Shown: positions 1 to 7,247 of the stretch, piece after piece
Numbering within the stretch: the first letter of the stretch is position 1
Layout: each line of letters begins with the position of its first letter
Assembly: GCA_037445875.1 (NCBI GenBank)
Contig: JBBIJR010000073.1
Location: 1-17,902 of the forward strand
Source: JBBIJR01 sp037445875
Lineage (GTDB): Bacteria > CLD3 > SB21
DNA: 17,902 bases
Reading direction: 5' to 3'
The notes under the pieces: model-generated
Database searches by the model: none
Told to the model about the DNA's origin: nothing
Seen by the model: only the letters and a program-made list of their open reading frames with translations
Program-made: the position numbers and the translations under genes

Positions 1-54
1 GCCAGAGGCGCCACCCCCTCAAGATGGTGTGTCTGCCAATTCCACCACTTCGGC
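1..54 (-). tRNA. tRNA-Leu(GAG), 5' part only
   Basis: On the minus strand the sequence begins GCCGAAGTGGTGGAATTGGC, the acceptor strand and D-arm typical of bacterial leucine tRNAs, running down from position 54. It is followed by a 5-bp anticodon stem (CCATC with GGTGG) closing a 7-base loop TTGAGGG, so the anticodon is GAG (reads CUC/CUU). The start of the long class II variable arm (GCCTCTGGC) is visible before the window ends. The T arm and 3' acceptor strand lie outside, so the gene is partial. It resembles E. coli tRNA-Leu(GAG) as I remember it. It lies about 70 bases downstream of secG in the same direction. Confidence 0.93.
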
Positions 55-67
55 GGCAATCACGAAT

Positions 68-96
68 AATCTATGACATCGGGTCCTTTCTTTCAA
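68..96 (-). promoter_or_regulatory. Putative promoter of tRNA-Leu
   Basis: On the minus strand, TTGAAA (91-96) is separated by 17 bases from TAGATT (68-73). Transcription would begin about seven bases further, a few bases before the mature tRNA 5' end at 54. I see no hairpin terminator between secG and the tRNA, so read-through from the glycolysis/secG cluster is also possible. Prediction by eye only. Confidence 0.5.
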
Positions 97-122
97 CAGG
101 AAATCTGGCCTGGCCCGCCTCA

Positions 123-425
123 TCATTCCGCCGGTAGAGCCGGTGCACCGCCCTGTCCTTCGAGTTCCTGCTCGAGGATTCCTTTTTCGGCGCTGCCCGA
201 TCGCAGGGCATCTACGTTCAAGGCGACGCTGAGCAAGGCGAACAGAATGGCCAACACGACCGTCGCCTTGGTCAACGTGTCCGCAGCCTGGCGTCCGCTG
301 AGAAAAGCGGTCGAACTGCCGCCGAACGTGCCCGCCAGCCCGCCGCCCTTGCTCGCCTGCATGAGGATGGCGACGATCAGAAGAACGCTAACGATAATAT
401 GCACCACGACGAGAAAAACAAACAT
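123..425 (-). CDS. secG: Preprotein translocase subunit SecG
   Basis: A 100-residue small inner-membrane protein and the accessory subunit of the SecYEG channel, where it assists SecA-driven export. Two hydrophobic helices are visible (about residues 2-22 and 53-71), joined by the Gly-rich loop QASKGGGLAGTFGG that is characteristic of the family. A polar tail rich in Glu and Gly follows. Its length matches usual bacterial SecG (about 75-110 residues). The ATG is preceded by AGGAG at good spacing. It lies 45 bases downstream of tpiA on the same strand; the tpiA-secG order is common in bacteria, so co-transcription with the glycolytic genes is likely. It is unlinked from secDF, which start on the other strand 3.4 kb away. 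Confidence 0.93.
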   Translation of the reverse strand: MFVFLVVVHIIVSVLLIVAILMQASKGGGLAGTFGGSSTAFLSGRQAADTLTKATVVLAILFALLSVALNVDALRSGSAEKGILEQELEGQGGAPALPAE

Positions 426-470
426 TCGATCACTCCTGTAAAGTAAATGGGTAAGTCAATTGTCGAACCG

Positions 471-1235
471 TTAAGTTACGTCCTCTGCGGCCCGTACGAT
501 AGCGGTAAAGGCGTCCGCATCCAGACTGGCACCGCCCACGAGGGCGCCGTCGATGTCGCTTCGCCGCAGCAAGTCGGCGGCGTTTTCCGGTTTCACACTT
601 CCGCCGTATTGAATCCGCAACCGTTCGGCCGCTTCCCGTCCATACCGGGAAGCCGCCAGGGCTCTGATCTGCCGATGAACGGCATCGGCCTGCTCGGGGG
701 TTGCATTACGTCCGGTACCAATCGCCCACACCGGTTCGTAAGCGATCACCACGCGTCCGAATACGTCCTCGGAAAGTTCGTTGAAACACGCGGAAAACTG
801 GCGGTTGATGACCTGCTCGGTCTGCCCGCCTTCACGTTCCGACAATGTCTCGCCGATGCAGACGATCGGGGATAGGCCGTCGGCCACCGCCAGCCGTATC
901 TTGCGATTGACCGTGTCGTCGGTTTCTCCGGAATACTGGCGGCGTTCGGAGTGACCGATGATGACCCACGAACAGCCCGCATCCTTGAGCATCGGTGCGG
1001 AAACTTCTCCTGTATATGCGCCCGACCGTTCGAGGTGGACGTTTTGAGCGCCCACGGCGATGCGGCTGTCCCGCAGTATCTCCTGGACCGCCGAGATGGA
1101 CACGAACGGAGGACACACCGCCACTTCCGTCCGCCGCACGTCGGTCAGCTTGATCTTGAGGCTCTTGGCCAACTGACGGGCCTCCTGCGGCGTCTTGAAC
1201 ATTTTCCAGTTGCCGGCAATAAACTTCCGTCTCAT
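471..1235 (-). CDS. tpiA: Triosephosphate isomerase
   Basis: Interconverts dihydroxyacetone phosphate and glyceraldehyde 3-phosphate in cytoplasmic glycolysis and gluconeogenesis. The 254-residue product is the normal length for this single TIM-barrel enzyme. Visible active-site elements are N9 and K11 in FIAGNWKM, the electrophilic H95 in VIIGHSERR, the catalytic base E167 in AYEPVWAIGTG followed by the flexible loop, and the phosphate-binding IQYGGSVKPEN near residue 210. The start ATG overlaps the pgk stop codon in an ATGA arrangement, so translation is probably coupled to pgk. No anomaly seen. Confidence 0.98.
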   Translation of the reverse strand: MRRKFIAGNWKMFKTPQEARQLAKSLKIKLTDVRRTEVAVCPPFVSISAVQEILRDSRIAVGAQNVHLERSGAYTGEVSAPMLKDAGCSWVIIGHSERRQYSGETDDTVNRKIRLAVADGLSPIVCIGETLSEREGGQTEQVINRQFSACFNELSEDVFGRVVIAYEPVWAIGTGRNATPEQADAVHRQIRALAASRYGREAAERLRIQYGGSVKPENAADLLRRSDIDGALVGGASLDADAFTAIVRAAEDVT

Positions 1236-2434
1236 GCGGTCGCATCCGTCAGGGCGGTCAGGCCGGGTAGTTCCCTGCCTTCCAGGAACTCCAGAGAAGC
1301 GCCGCCGCCCGTGGAGACGTGGGACACCTGTCTTTCGAGGCCCCAGGCAGTGATCGCTGCAGCGGAGTCTCCACCGCCGACAATCGTCACGGCGCCGTTC
1401 TTGGTGGCAGCGACCAGTGCCTCGGCAACAGCCCGCGTGCCTGCAGCGAACGGTTCCATCTCAAATACACCCATCGGCCCGTTCCATACAATCGTTTTCG
1501 CGGCAGTGATCTCCTTGTGGAAGGTCTCTGCGGTCGCCGGACCAATATCGACGCCCAGCCAGTCCGGCGGAATAGCGTTCATGGGAACCGACTTGCACTC
1601 GGACCGGCTGTCGAGTTCGCGGGCGACGAGGGTGTCGGAAGGGAGCAGTACGCGAACATTGGATGACCGTGCCTTGCTCAGGAGCGATCGGGCCATGTCG
1701 GCCCGTTCACTTTCAAACAGGGACTTGCCGATTTCGTGGCCCATGACTTTGACGAACGTATACGCCATACCGCCGCCGATCAGAATGGCGTCCACTTTCT
1801 TCATGAGGTTCTCGATCACGTCGATCTTGCCGGACACCTTGGCCCCGCCCAGCACAGCCACGAAAGGCCGGGCCGGTTGTTCGAGCTTGCGTCCCAGGTA
1901 GTCGATTTCTTTCTGCATCAGGTATCCCGCAGCGTTTTGCTTGAAGAACCGAGTGACGCCTTCGGTCGACGCGTGTGCCCGATGGGCCGTCCCGAACGCG
2001 TCATTGACATACAGGTCGCCCAGGAGGGCCAATTTCTGGGCGAAGGACGCATCGTTGGCCTCTTCGTCGGCGTAGAAACGGAGGTTCTCCAGCAGCAGGG
2101 CCTGTCCGTCCTCCAGCGCGAGCGTCTGCCGCTCGACCGCTTCGCCGATGCAGTCCTCTGCCATGCGAACTTCCTTGCCCAGCATCTCGGACAGTCGTCG
2201 GGCACATGGTTTCAGAGACATGGCCGGGTTCTTCTTGCCTTTCGGCCTCCCCAAATGGCTCATGATGACGGCCCTTCCGCCGTCGGCCAGGATCTTTCGG
2301 ATGGTGGGTAGTGACTCACGAATCCGCGTATCGTCCGTAATCTGCAGGCTGTCGTTGAGCGGCACATTGAAATCGACCCGCAGCAACACGCGCCGCCCCT
2401 TCAGAGCGAGTTGGTCAATCGTCAGCTTCTTCAT
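1232..2434 (-). CDS. pgk: Phosphoglycerate kinase
   Basis: Transfers phosphate from 1,3-bisphosphoglycerate to ADP, the first ATP-yielding step of glycolysis. The 400-residue length is typical of a monomeric two-domain enzyme. The N-terminal substrate domain shows RVDFNVP (19-25), SHLGRP (59-64), the NLRF segment (about 117-120) and NDAFGTAHRAHAS (144-156). The C-terminal nucleotide domain shows VLGGAKVSGKI, VWNGPMGVFE, GGGDSAAA (353-360) and STGGGASLEFLEG. The gene is 59 bases after gap and overlaps tpiA by four bases, so gap-pgk-tpiA behaves as one transcription unit. The region before its ATG holds only a weak Shine-Dalgarno (GGGGC). Confidence 0.98.
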   Translation of the reverse strand: MKKLTIDQLALKGRRVLLRVDFNVPLNDSLQITDDTRIRESLPTIRKILADGGRAVIMSHLGRPKGKKNPAMSLKPCARRLSEMLGKEVRMAEDCIGEAVERQTLALEDGQALLLENLRFYADEEANDASFAQKLALLGDLYVNDAFGTAHRAHASTEGVTRFFKQNAAGYLMQKEIDYLGRKLEQPARPFVAVLGGAKVSGKIDVIENLMKKVDAILIGGGMAYTFVKVMGHEIGKSLFESERADMARSLLSKARSSNVRVLLPSDTLVARELDSRSECKSVPMNAIPPDWLGVDIGPATAETFHKEITAAKTIVWNGPMGVFEMEPFAAGTRAVAEALVAATKNGAVTIVGGGDSAAAITAWGLERQVSHVSTGGGASLEFLEGRELPGLTALTDATA

Positions 2435-2493
2435 GATCTGCCCCGGTTACTCTATTCCGCTTCCGTTGGCTGCATCTATCATCTACGGGGCAT

Positions 2494-3552
2494 CTACTGG
2501 GCGATCTTCAACAGCAGATCAACGACCCGGTTTGAGTAGCCCCACTCGTTGTCATACCACGATACGAGCTTGAAGAAGCGCCTTTCGTCTTTGAGGTTGT
2601 TTTCCAGAGTGGCGAGAGAATCATATATGGACGAACGCTCGTCATGGACGAAATCGGTGGAAACCACTTCTTCCTTGCAATAGCCAAGGATGCCCTTGAG
2701 ATAGGTGTCGGACGCCTTCTTCATAAGGCCGTCTATTTCCTCAATGGACGTGTCTTTCACGGACCGGAAGGTCAGATCGACAACGGAAACGTTAGCCGTA
2801 GGGACGCGAAACGACATGCCGGTGAGCTTGCCTTTGACGGCAGGGATCACTTCACCGGTTGCCTTGGCTGCGCCTGTGGTGGACGGGATGATATTGATCG
2901 CCGCTGCACGGCCGCCGCGCCAGTCCTTTTTCGATGGACCGTCCACTGTCTTCTGGGTCGCCGTGTAGGAATGGATCGTGGTCATCAATCCCGTTTCCAC
3001 ACCGATCCCTTCCTTTACCAGCACATGGACGACGGGGGCGAGACAGTTCGTGGTGCAGGAAGCGTTGGAGATGATGTGGTGTCGGGAAGCGTCGTAGTCC
3101 TGATCGTTGACGCCGATAACCAGCGTTTTGACGTCCCCCTTGCCTGGGGCGGTTATGATGACCTTCCTGGCGCCCGCCTCCAGGTGTCCCTGCGCTTTGT
3201 CCGAACTTGTGAAAAGCCCGGACGACTCGATCACGTATTCCACACCCAGCTCTTTCCACGGCAGTTGAGAGGGTTCCTTGGTTGCCGCAATACAGCGGAT
3301 TTTGTGTCCGTTCACCGCCAGCACGTCGTCGTCCTCGATTCCGGCCTTGCTCTTGTCCGTTGCCAGTTGACCCTTGAACTGGCCGTGGATCGAATCATAC
3401 TTTAATTGGTAGGCAAAGTACTTGGCGTCCGTGCTGACGTCTACAACGGCCACGACATCCACCTGTTTACCGAGCAACCCGCGGTCAACGAGGGCATTGA
3501 ACGCGAGACGGCCGATCCGACCGAAACCGTTGATACCGATTTTGACTCCCAT
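2494..3552 (-). CDS. gap: Class I glyceraldehyde-3-phosphate dehydrogenase, glycosome-like type
   Basis: Oxidises glyceraldehyde 3-phosphate with NAD+ and phosphate to 1,3-bisphosphoglycerate. The 352-residue protein has the Rossmann motif INGFGRIGR, D38 after a hydrophobic strand (a position that favours NAD over NADP), the catalytic C166 in SNASCTTNCLAP and H194 in TTIHSYTATQKT, then DWRGGRAAAINIIPSTTGAA and the C-terminal SWYDNEWGYSNRVVDL. It is longer than the roughly 330 residues of E. coli GapA because of extra residues around 21-30 and 62-80. These, and the RSSIYDS and ERRFFKLVSWYDNEWGYS stretches, recall kinetoplastid glycosomal GAPDH from memory. The ATG has GGAGG upstream. It is the first gene of the gap-pgk-tpiA-secG cluster, with its own promoter near 3601-3628. 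Confidence 0.97.
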   Translation of the reverse strand: MGVKIGINGFGRIGRLAFNALVDRGLLGKQVDVVAVVDVSTDAKYFAYQLKYDSIHGQFKGQLATDKSKAGIEDDDVLAVNGHKIRCIAATKEPSQLPWKELGVEYVIESSGLFTSSDKAQGHLEAGARKVIITAPGKGDVKTLVIGVNDQDYDASRHHIISNASCTTNCLAPVVHVLVKEGIGVETGLMTTIHSYTATQKTVDGPSKKDWRGGRAAAINIIPSTTGAAKATGEVIPAVKGKLTGMSFRVPTANVSVVDLTFRSVKDTSIEEIDGLMKKASDTYLKGILGYCKEEVVSTDFVHDERSSIYDSLATLENNLKDERRFFKLVSWYDNEWGYSNRVVDLLLKIAQ

Positions 3553-3600
3553 GGCGAACCTCCGTGGTTAAGTCCCGTAAGTGGAGTGAAAAAGCGCCAT

Positions 3601-3628
3601 AATTTAGGCTTTTTCGACATAATGTCAA
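3601..3628 (-). promoter_or_regulatory. Promoter of the gap-pgk-tpiA cluster
   Basis: On the minus strand a perfect TTGACA (3623-3628) lies 16 bases before TAAATT (3601-3606), placing transcription start near 3594, about 40 bases upstream of the gap ATG. A good Shine-Dalgarno (GGAGG) follows in the leader. Visual prediction, but the -35 match is exact and the position fits the first gene of the cluster. Confidence 0.7.
3616..3626. promoter_or_regulatory. Inverted repeat overlapping the gap -35 box, possible operator
   Basis: GACAT and ATGTC are separated by one base, forming a short palindrome. Beyond one mismatch, two further pairs (TT with AA at 3613-3614 and 3628-3629) extend it. It overlaps the predicted -35 hexamer of the gap promoter, where a repressor would block RNA polymerase. 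No cognate regulator is encoded next to it. A palindrome this short can occur by chance. Confidence 0.3.
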
Positions 3629-3642
3629 ACAAATCCTCAGCG

Positions 3643-3676
3643 GAGCCGCTGCCTCGAAGTGCCTCCGAAGCGGCTC
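3643..3676. repeat. 8-bp inverted repeat in the gap/secD intergenic region
   Basis: GAGCCGCT (3643-3650) and AGCGGCTC (3669-3676) are perfect inverted copies around an 18-base loop. The loop and its edge hold two near-identical direct copies, GCCTCGAAG (3651-3659) and GCCTCCGAAG (3661-3670). No T-run follows on either strand, so it does not look like a terminator. It sits between the two divergent promoters, outside both predicted transcripts, so a DNA-level role (protein binding) is more likely than an RNA hairpin. The rest of 3553-3856 holds the two promoters and leaders and no plausible gene. Confidence 0.5.
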
Positions 3677-3749
3677 GGTACTTGCTTTGGAGGCGAGTCG
3701 TGTGTCGCCGGATGGGCCTTTCTACCTGAAGTTGCCGATCAAATATGTC

Positions 3750-3778
3750 TTGACTTTATAAGAGTGAACCGATAAATT
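3750..3778 (+). promoter_or_regulatory. Promoter of the secD-secF-STAS group
   Basis: TTGACT (3750-3755) and TAAATT (3773-3778) are separated by exactly 17 bases. Transcription would start near 3785, leaving a leader of about 70 bases with GGAGG (3841-3845) before the secD ATG at 3857. It is divergent from the gap promoter 120 bases away. Confidence 0.7.
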
Positions 3779-3856
3779 TTGCCCGCTCTTGAGGGTATTT
3801 AATTCAAATTTTTCTGATAGTTACAATGAATACGGATAACGGAGGATTGTTCCGAG

Positions 3857-5821
3857 ATGATGAAGAGTAAGAATGCCAGGTTAACGGTGATCGTGGTCTG
3901 CCTGGCATTGTCCATCCTGGCGCTGTGGCCCACATTCCGCTTTTACAGCCTCACCACGGGAGAAAAGAGCCGGATGCTCGAGACGGCGGAGGGGACGAAG
4001 GAACTCCACGAGATGCAGACCCGCTCGATCAATCTGGGACTGGATTTGAAGGGCGGCATTCGGCTGGTCATGGAAGCCGATGTCGTTACTCTTTTTGAGA
4101 ACCTGACGCGTAATAAGGACAACCCGTTCACACGGGTTTTCGAACTGGCGGCGGAGGAGTATCGTCAGGATCCCGAAGTGAATTTTGCCTCGATACTGGA
4201 CCGGCACTTTTCTGCGGCTGGACTGGACATGACCGCCTACTGGGGTGAAAAGCACAAGGACCACTCCGGCGTCGTGGCGTATCTCAATCAAGAGGCGAAA
4301 GACGCTGTGGATCGCGCCCAACAAATCATCCGAAACCGGGTGGATCAATTCGGAGTGAGCGAACCCACCATCCAGAAACACGGCGATCATCGCATCATTG
4401 TGGAATTGCCGGGCATCGAAGATCCGGCTCTTGCAAAGAACCTCATTCAGCAGACGGCATTGCTTGAATTCAAACTGCTGCGCGACCCGCAGGAATCCAT
4501 GTCGGTGATCGAAAAGCTGGACAGGTACTTTGCGACAGAGGATTCCGTCGAAACCCGAATGGATACCGTTCGTGCAGCCGCATCCGCTTCGTCGGACACC
4601 GCTAAGGAGGCATTGACCGGCCTCAGCGCCGAGTTGGCCAAAGCGGAGAAGGACACATCCGCGGCGGACACGTCGGCGGTGTCGGGACTTGCCGAGCGTC
4701 CCTTCAGCCAGTACGTGCAGCCGACCCAGATCGGGCAGACGGCCGTGGATTTCTACGTCGCCGAGCAGAACGTCGAATATCTCAAGTCGCTGCTGTTCAT
4801 GAAGGTCGGCGACCGTGTGAAGATCAAGCCCAGCGTGCAGGCCGCAATCGGCGAGTCCAATGAGATCGTTTTCAGCACCCGTGCGGTGGTGGAGGGCCAT
4901 TACGCCCTGTATGTGGTCAAGAAAGCGGCGGAACTCTCCGGCGCCGTCATTACCGAGGCGAAACAGGACATCTACCAGGGCATGGATCCGAGCCTGGCGG
5001 GCAGGCCGATCGTGACGCTGAAGATGACGGATGAGGGAGCGCGGCGGTGGGCGGTCGTTACGGGGGCCAACGTCGGTCGCCGTATCGCCGTGGTTCTGGA
5101 CAACAAGGTACAGTCGGCGCCCAACATCATCGAGAAGATCTCCGGCGGCAACACGCAGATCACGGGGATGGATGACCTGGATGAGGCGAAGAGCCTCGCG
5201 ATCGCGTTGAGGGCGGGCTCTCTCCCCGCGCCCGTGCATATTATGGAGGAACGTACGATCGGGCCATCCCTCGGCGAGGATTCGATCAACAAAGGACGGT
5301 TGTCCAGCTGGGTGGCGTTCATCGTCGTGGGCCTTGCGATGATTTTCTACTATCGGGCCTCCGGGGCGATTGCCGACGGGGCGCTCGTCCTCAACGTGAT
5401 CTTCCTGCTCGGGATTCTCGTCGGATTCGGCTTCACGCTGACTTTGCCGGGGATTGCAGGCGTCATTCTGACGATGGGCATGGCCGTCGATGCCAATGTG
5501 CTGATTTATGAACGTATTCGGGAAGAAGTGCGGTTGGGGAAGACGGTTCGCGCGGCCATCGATACGGGGTTTTCGAAGGCGTTGATCACCATCTTCGATG
5601 CGAACATCACGACGTTCGGAACCGGTTTGGTGCTTTATCAATTCGGAACCGGTCCCATAAAGGGGTTTGCCCTTACGCTGATGATCGGTATTATCACGAC
5701 GGTCTTTTGCGGCGTTTTTGTGAGCCGCTTTGTTTTCGACCTGGTGTACGACCGGCCCAGGATGGAACGCGAGATCAGTATCGGCATGACCCGCCACCGT
5801 TTAGCGGCGCAAAAAGTCTAA
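3857..5821 (+). CDS. secD: Protein translocase subunit SecD
   Basis: Inner-membrane RND-type subunit that, with SecF, uses the proton gradient to pull proteins out of SecYEG on the periplasmic side. The 654-residue protein has an N-terminal membrane helix (about 9-27), the D1 motif INLGLDLKGGIRLVME (58-73), a large periplasmic P1 region including QIIRNRVDQFGVSEP and VELPGIEDP, then five C-terminal membrane helices from about 483. D545 in GMAVDANVLIYERIREE is the family's conserved intramembrane aspartate, and the FDANITTF segment follows. It is longer than E. coli SecD (about 615). Residues 222-285 form an Ala/Ser/Asp/Lys-rich stretch that looks like a lineage insertion in P1. A second ATG codon directly follows the first, so the start could be one codon later. 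secF follows after 40 bases. Confidence 0.97.
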   Translation: MMKSKNARLTVIVVCLALSILALWPTFRFYSLTTGEKSRMLETAEGTKELHEMQTRSINLGLDLKGGIRLVMEADVVTLFENLTRNKDNPFTRVFELAAEEYRQDPEVNFASILDRHFSAAGLDMTAYWGEKHKDHSGVVAYLNQEAKDAVDRAQQIIRNRVDQFGVSEPTIQKHGDHRIIVELPGIEDPALAKNLIQQTALLEFKLLRDPQESMSVIEKLDRYFATEDSVETRMDTVRAAASASSDTAKEALTGLSAELAKAEKDTSAADTSAVSGLAERPFSQYVQPTQIGQTAVDFYVAEQNVEYLKSLLFMKVGDRVKIKPSVQAAIGESNEIVFSTRAVVEGHYALYVVKKAAELSGAVITEAKQDIYQGMDPSLAGRPIVTLKMTDEGARRWAVVTGANVGRRIAVVLDNKVQSAPNIIEKISGGNTQITGMDDLDEAKSLAIALRAGSLPAPVHIMEERTIGPSLGEDSINKGRLSSWVAFIVVGLAMIFYYRASGAIADGALVLNVIFLLGILVGFGFTLTLPGIAGVILTMGMAVDANVLIYERIREEVRLGKTVRAAIDTGFSKALITIFDANITTFGTGLVLYQFGTGPIKGFALTLMIGIITTVFCGVFVSRFVFDLVYDRPRMEREISIGMTRHRLAAQKV

Positions 5822-5861
5822 TTCACCGGCCAGACGACTTGACCATGAGGAGTATGAAGAT

Positions 5862-6758
5862 ATGGAGTTGTTGATCGACACGGCTTTCCATTTTGTAGGA
5901 TGGCGTCGACATGCCTATTTGGTTTCGGGTAGCTTGATTGCGTTGAGTCTTGCTCTTTTCGTTTTCAAAGGATTGAACTACGGCGTCGACTTTGTCGGAG
6001 GAACTTCCGTCGAGTTAAAATTCGGAAATCCGGTGGAGTTGGATCGCGTTCGTTCTCTCGTGTCTTCGCAGTTCGGTGCGGATCGTATTCAGAGGCTCGG
6101 TACGCCGAACGAGGTGCTCGTCCATGTGGTCGAACAGCACGATCGCGTTGCCAACGAATTGGTGGGATTATTGCGAAACAATTTTCCGGATAATCCTGTC
6201 GAGCTACGGTCGGTCAGTCAGGTGGGGCCAAAGATTGGAGAAGAGCTGAAGAGTGCGGCCGTGTGGGCCACGATCTGGGGCCTGGCCTTCATCATTGTAT
6301 ACCTCGCTATGCGGTTCCACTGGAAATGGGGCCTGGCAGCGGTGATCGCCCTCGCCCACGACGTGCTGATCACGCTCGGGTTCTTCGTCGTGCTCCAGCT
6401 GGAGTTCTCCCTGGTGGCCGTGGCGGCCTTTCTTACCATCGTCGGGTATTCGGTCAACGACACGATCGTTGTGTTCGACCGGATCCGTGAAAATGTGCGC
6501 CTGATGAAACGGGGCACCACCTTTGAGGAGGTGGTCAATCGCAGCATCAACGAGACCCTGAGCCGTACCGTGATGACGTCGGCACTGACGTTGTTGTCGG
6601 TCATTGTGCTGGCGATTCTCGGCGGGGAAGTGCTTCGGTCCTTCGCTTGGGCCCTGATCGTGGGTATCGTCGTCGGAACGTATTCGTCCATCTTCGTCGC
6701 CAGTCCCGTTCTCCTCGAATGGAAGGCCGGGGAGGACATCCGGATGAGAATGAAGTAA
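5862..6758 (+). CDS. secF: Protein translocase subunit SecF
   Basis: Partner of SecD in the proton-driven SecDF export motor. The 298-residue protein is of normal length. It has an N-terminal helix (about 20-36), the conserved GLNYGVDFVGGTSVEL (37-52), a periplasmic P4 region to about 120, then VGPKIGEELKSAAVWATIWG leading into five helices. GYSVNDTIVVFDRIREN (195-211) carries the conserved aspartates D200 and D206 of the SecF family, and the NETLSRTVMTSALTLL segment follows. The ATG has GAGGAG nine bases upstream. An out-of-frame ATG eight bases upstream can be ignored because it hits a stop quickly. Transcribed with secD. Confidence 0.97.
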   Translation: MELLIDTAFHFVGWRRHAYLVSGSLIALSLALFVFKGLNYGVDFVGGTSVELKFGNPVELDRVRSLVSSQFGADRIQRLGTPNEVLVHVVEQHDRVANELVGLLRNNFPDNPVELRSVSQVGPKIGEELKSAAVWATIWGLAFIIVYLAMRFHWKWGLAAVIALAHDVLITLGFFVVLQLEFSLVAVAAFLTIVGYSVNDTIVVFDRIRENVRLMKRGTTFEEVVNRSINETLSRTVMTSALTLLSVIVLAILGGEVLRSFAWALIVGIVVGTYSSIFVASPVLLEWKAGEDIRMRMK

Positions 6759-6827
6759 ACGTCGGCTTGATTCCTTGAATGTTTAGCCCTACCTTCAGGC
6801 GGCGAGGATAACTACCAAGGTGGTGCC

Positions 6828-7172
6828 ATGCAGTACAGCGTGAGTGAAAAAGAAGGGGTCATGGTGATCCAGGTTGAGGGAAACATCCTCGGGGGCGCGG
6901 ATGCCTCTCAGCTCAACGATGAGGTTCACCGGTTGATCCAGGGAGGTAAGAAGAACTTTGTGTTCAATTTCGGCCAGGTCGACCTCATCAATAGTTCCGG
7001 GCTGGGTATTCTCATCGGCAATCTGACCAACGTGAAAAACAATCAGGGCGATTTGCGCCTGTCTAATCTGTCACCGAAGGTGAAACAGGTCTTGACGATG
7101 ACGAAGCTGAGCAATGTGTTCAGGTCTTTTGATAGCGAGATGGAGGCTGTGAGCAGTTTTCGGAAGACGTAG
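6828..7172 (+). CDS. Single-domain STAS protein, anti-sigma factor antagonist type
   Basis: A 114-residue protein made of one STAS domain, similar in plan to SpoIIAA/RsbV anti-anti-sigma factors. Members bind an anti-sigma kinase and are switched off by phosphorylation of a serine. Visible features are the opening beta strands (VMVIQVEGNI), the segment FNFGQVDLINSSGLGILI with the expected phospho-acceptor at S56 (first serine of SSGLG, by analogy with S58 of B. subtilis SpoIIAA), and NLSPKVKQVLTMTKL near the C-terminus, typical of the fold. No kinase, phosphatase or sigma factor gene lies nearby, so the partner is unknown. It follows secF by 69 bases and precedes a strong terminator, suggesting it is the last gene of the secDF transcript. 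Sure of the family, unsure of the role. Confidence 0.9.
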   Translation: MQYSVSEKEGVMVIQVEGNILGGADASQLNDEVHRLIQGGKKNFVFNFGQVDLINSSGLGILIGNLTNVKNNQGDLRLSNLSPKVKQVLTMTKLSNVFRSFDSEMEAVSSFRKT

Positions 7173-7197
7173 TCGAATACGATTTTCTTGACTGGCA

Positions 7198-7233
7198 AAC
7201 CCAAAGTCCCGGCGATTTTGGGTTATTTTTTTT
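7198..7233 (+). terminator. Rho-independent terminator in the cutA leader
   Basis: An 11-bp stem (7198-7208 pairing with 7214-7224, including one G-U pair) closes a 5-base loop and is followed after one base by eight T residues (7226-7233). It would end the secD-secF-STAS transcript. The cutA Shine-Dalgarno starts two bases after the T-run, so cutA must use read-through or a promoter inside the STAS gene. The opposite strand lacks a T-run after the stem, so it works in one direction only. Confidence 0.85.
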
Positions 7234-7247
7234 CAGGGAGGTCATCG

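Noticed and set aside
2473..2496. Three copies of CATCTA at the gap-pgk junction, one containing the gap stop codon
   Set aside because: Copies are only six bases and irregularly spaced; probably chance.
3406..3729. Plus-strand open frame of 107 codons in the gap upstream region
   Set aside because: Mostly opposite gap and then across its promoter; no family match and no Shine-Dalgarno seen.
3881..5797. Very long minus-strand open frame opposite secD
   Set aside because: It is a shadow of secD, rich in His, Arg and Gln with no recognisable domain; high-GC third positions create such frames.
7188..7247. TTG start for cutA at 7188
   Set aside because: It would make the terminator hairpin part of the coding region; the ATG at 7248 has a strong Shine-Dalgarno and matches the family's length.
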